Below the pieces are notes generated by a model that saw only the letters and a program-made list of their open reading frames with translations, was not told the DNA's origin and made no database searches. Shown piece by piece: positions 63,409 to 64,000 of a stretch of DNA of 64,000 nt (its first letter is position 1; every line of letters starts with the position of its first letter). Location of the stretch: NCBI RefSeq assembly GCF_000272475.1, contig NZ_AKFJ01000101.1, positions 1 to 64,000 of the forward strand, given 5' to 3'. The translations under genes and the position numbers were made by a program. The stretch comes from Novosphingobium sp. Rr 2-17. GTDB lineage: Bacteria; Pseudomonadota; Alphaproteobacteria; Sphingomonadales; Sphingomonadaceae.

Positions 63409-64000
63409 TCAATGCGCCGCGCCCCAGCTTTTGCCGAAGCCGATCTCGACGCCCAGCGGCACGTCGAGGGTCACCGCCGGCAGCGCCGCTTCGCTCATCA
63501 CCGCGTGGATCACCGGCGTTGCCGCTTCGACGTCAGCCTCCGGCAGTTCGAACACCAGTTCGTCGTGGACCTGCAGCAGCATCCGCACATGGCCCAGTCC
63601 CGCTTGCGCCAGCGCCGGGTTCATCCGCGCCATCGCACGTTTGATGATGTCGGCGCTGGTGCCCTGGATCGGAGCATTGATCGCGGCGCGTTCGCTGCCC
63701 TGGCGCTCCGCCTGGTTCTTCGAGGTGATGCGCGGAAACCACGTCTTGCGACCAAACAGCGTCTCGGAATACCCCTTGGCACGCACGCTCTCCAGCGTCT
63801 CGTGGATATAGCGCTGGATGCCGGGGAAGCGCTCGAAATAGCGGTCGATCATGGCTTGCGCCTCGTCCGCCTCGGTCCCGAGCCGCCCCGCGAGGCCCCA
63901 GCGCGAGATGCCGTAAAGGATCGCGAAGTTGATCGTCTTGGCCCGCCCGCGCGTATCGCGATCGACGGTGCCGAACATTTCCATCGCGGTGCGCGAGTGG
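63409..64000 (-). CDS. polA: DNA polymerase I, C-terminal part (runs off the window)
   Basis: The reading frame enters from the right edge (HSRTAMEMFG...), so only the last 196 or so residues are present. They contain the family A polymerase O-helix region (RGRAKTINFAILYGISRWGLAGRL), the ETLFGRKTWFPRI segment, the ERQGSERAAINAPIQGTSADIIKRAM motif B/Q-helix region, and motif C LLQVHDELVFE with the catalytic His-Asp-Glu. It fills gaps and removes RNA primers in replication and repair. Confidence 0.95.
   Translation of the reverse strand, partial: HSRTAMEMFGTVDRDTRGRAKTINFAILYGISRWGLAGRLGTEADEAQAMIDRYFERFPGIQRYIHETLESVRAKGYSETLFGRKTWFPRITSKNQAERQGSERAAINAPIQGTSADIIKRAMARMNPALAQAGLGHVRMLLQVHDELVFELPEADVEAATPVIHAVMSEAALPAVTLDVPLGVEIGFGKSWGAAH

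Overview
The window is about 64 kb of GC-rich DNA that looks like the chromosome of an alphaproteobacterium of the order Sphingomonadales (Novosphingobium or Sphingomonas type). The evidence is the GC-rich coding style, large TonB-dependent receptors, a GGAAC-N16-CGTT promoter of the sigma-EcfG general-stress type, and many genes coupled by ATGA or TGATG overlaps. No tRNA, rRNA, insertion sequence, prophage or CRISPR array was seen. Genes at both ends run off the window: a TonB receptor at the left and polA at the right.

Left part (1-13 kb): the end of a TonB-dependent receptor; a chemoreceptor with a C-terminal TWQSF tether; a DUF2332 protein; a poxB-type pyruvate:quinone oxidoreductase coupled to a membrane-anchored glutamate-synthase-like flavoprotein behind an EcfG-type promoter; two single-domain response regulators; nhaA with a structured leader; and a glycine-zipper envelope protein.

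12.4-22.2 kb is a beta-glucoside or beta-glucan oligosaccharide utilisation locus. It has a LacI regulator, an FHS-family sugar permease, a divergent TonB receptor and two secreted GH3 glucosidases. Two mirror-image LacI-type operators overlap the TonB promoter. A double hairpin separates the receptor from the glycosidases.

22.3-31.7 kb is a MacB/FtsX-type ABC system (HlyD adaptor, ATPase, two paralogous permeases), divergent from an NtrC-like response regulator and its histidine kinase. The regulator has lost GAFTGA and its Walker B glutamate.

31.9-37.2 kb: a Gre-factor-like protein with a DUF1993 protein; rsgA; copD-copC; and, divergent from copC, a three-gene module (small membrane protein, periplasmic metal sensor, ECF sigma) with the order and metal-ligand spacing of cnrYXH.

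37.3-47.9 kb is one tightly coupled cellulose-synthesis operon (bcsR/P-like, bcsQ, fused bcsAB, bcsC, bcsD, bcsZ), with CRP-like palindromes upstream.

48.1-64 kb is mixed: an S66 carboxypeptidase, a LOG-family protein, a 36-bp-arm inverted repeat, thiD, a secreted M3 peptidase, a sulfurtransferase, an NAD-dependent epimerase, a two-subunit CoA transferase with a LysR regulator, a universal stress protein under an FNR-type box, a probable small RNA, a CDC48-type AAA ATPase, a glutaminyl cyclase, an MscS channel and the 3' end of polA.

The best candidates for something new are the cnrYXH-like module beside copCD, the approx. 60-nt RNA with an anti-Shine-Dalgarno-like stretch, the nhaA leader and the CCTCCTCC-loop hairpin after the sugar-locus receptor. 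All of these are read from sequence only.
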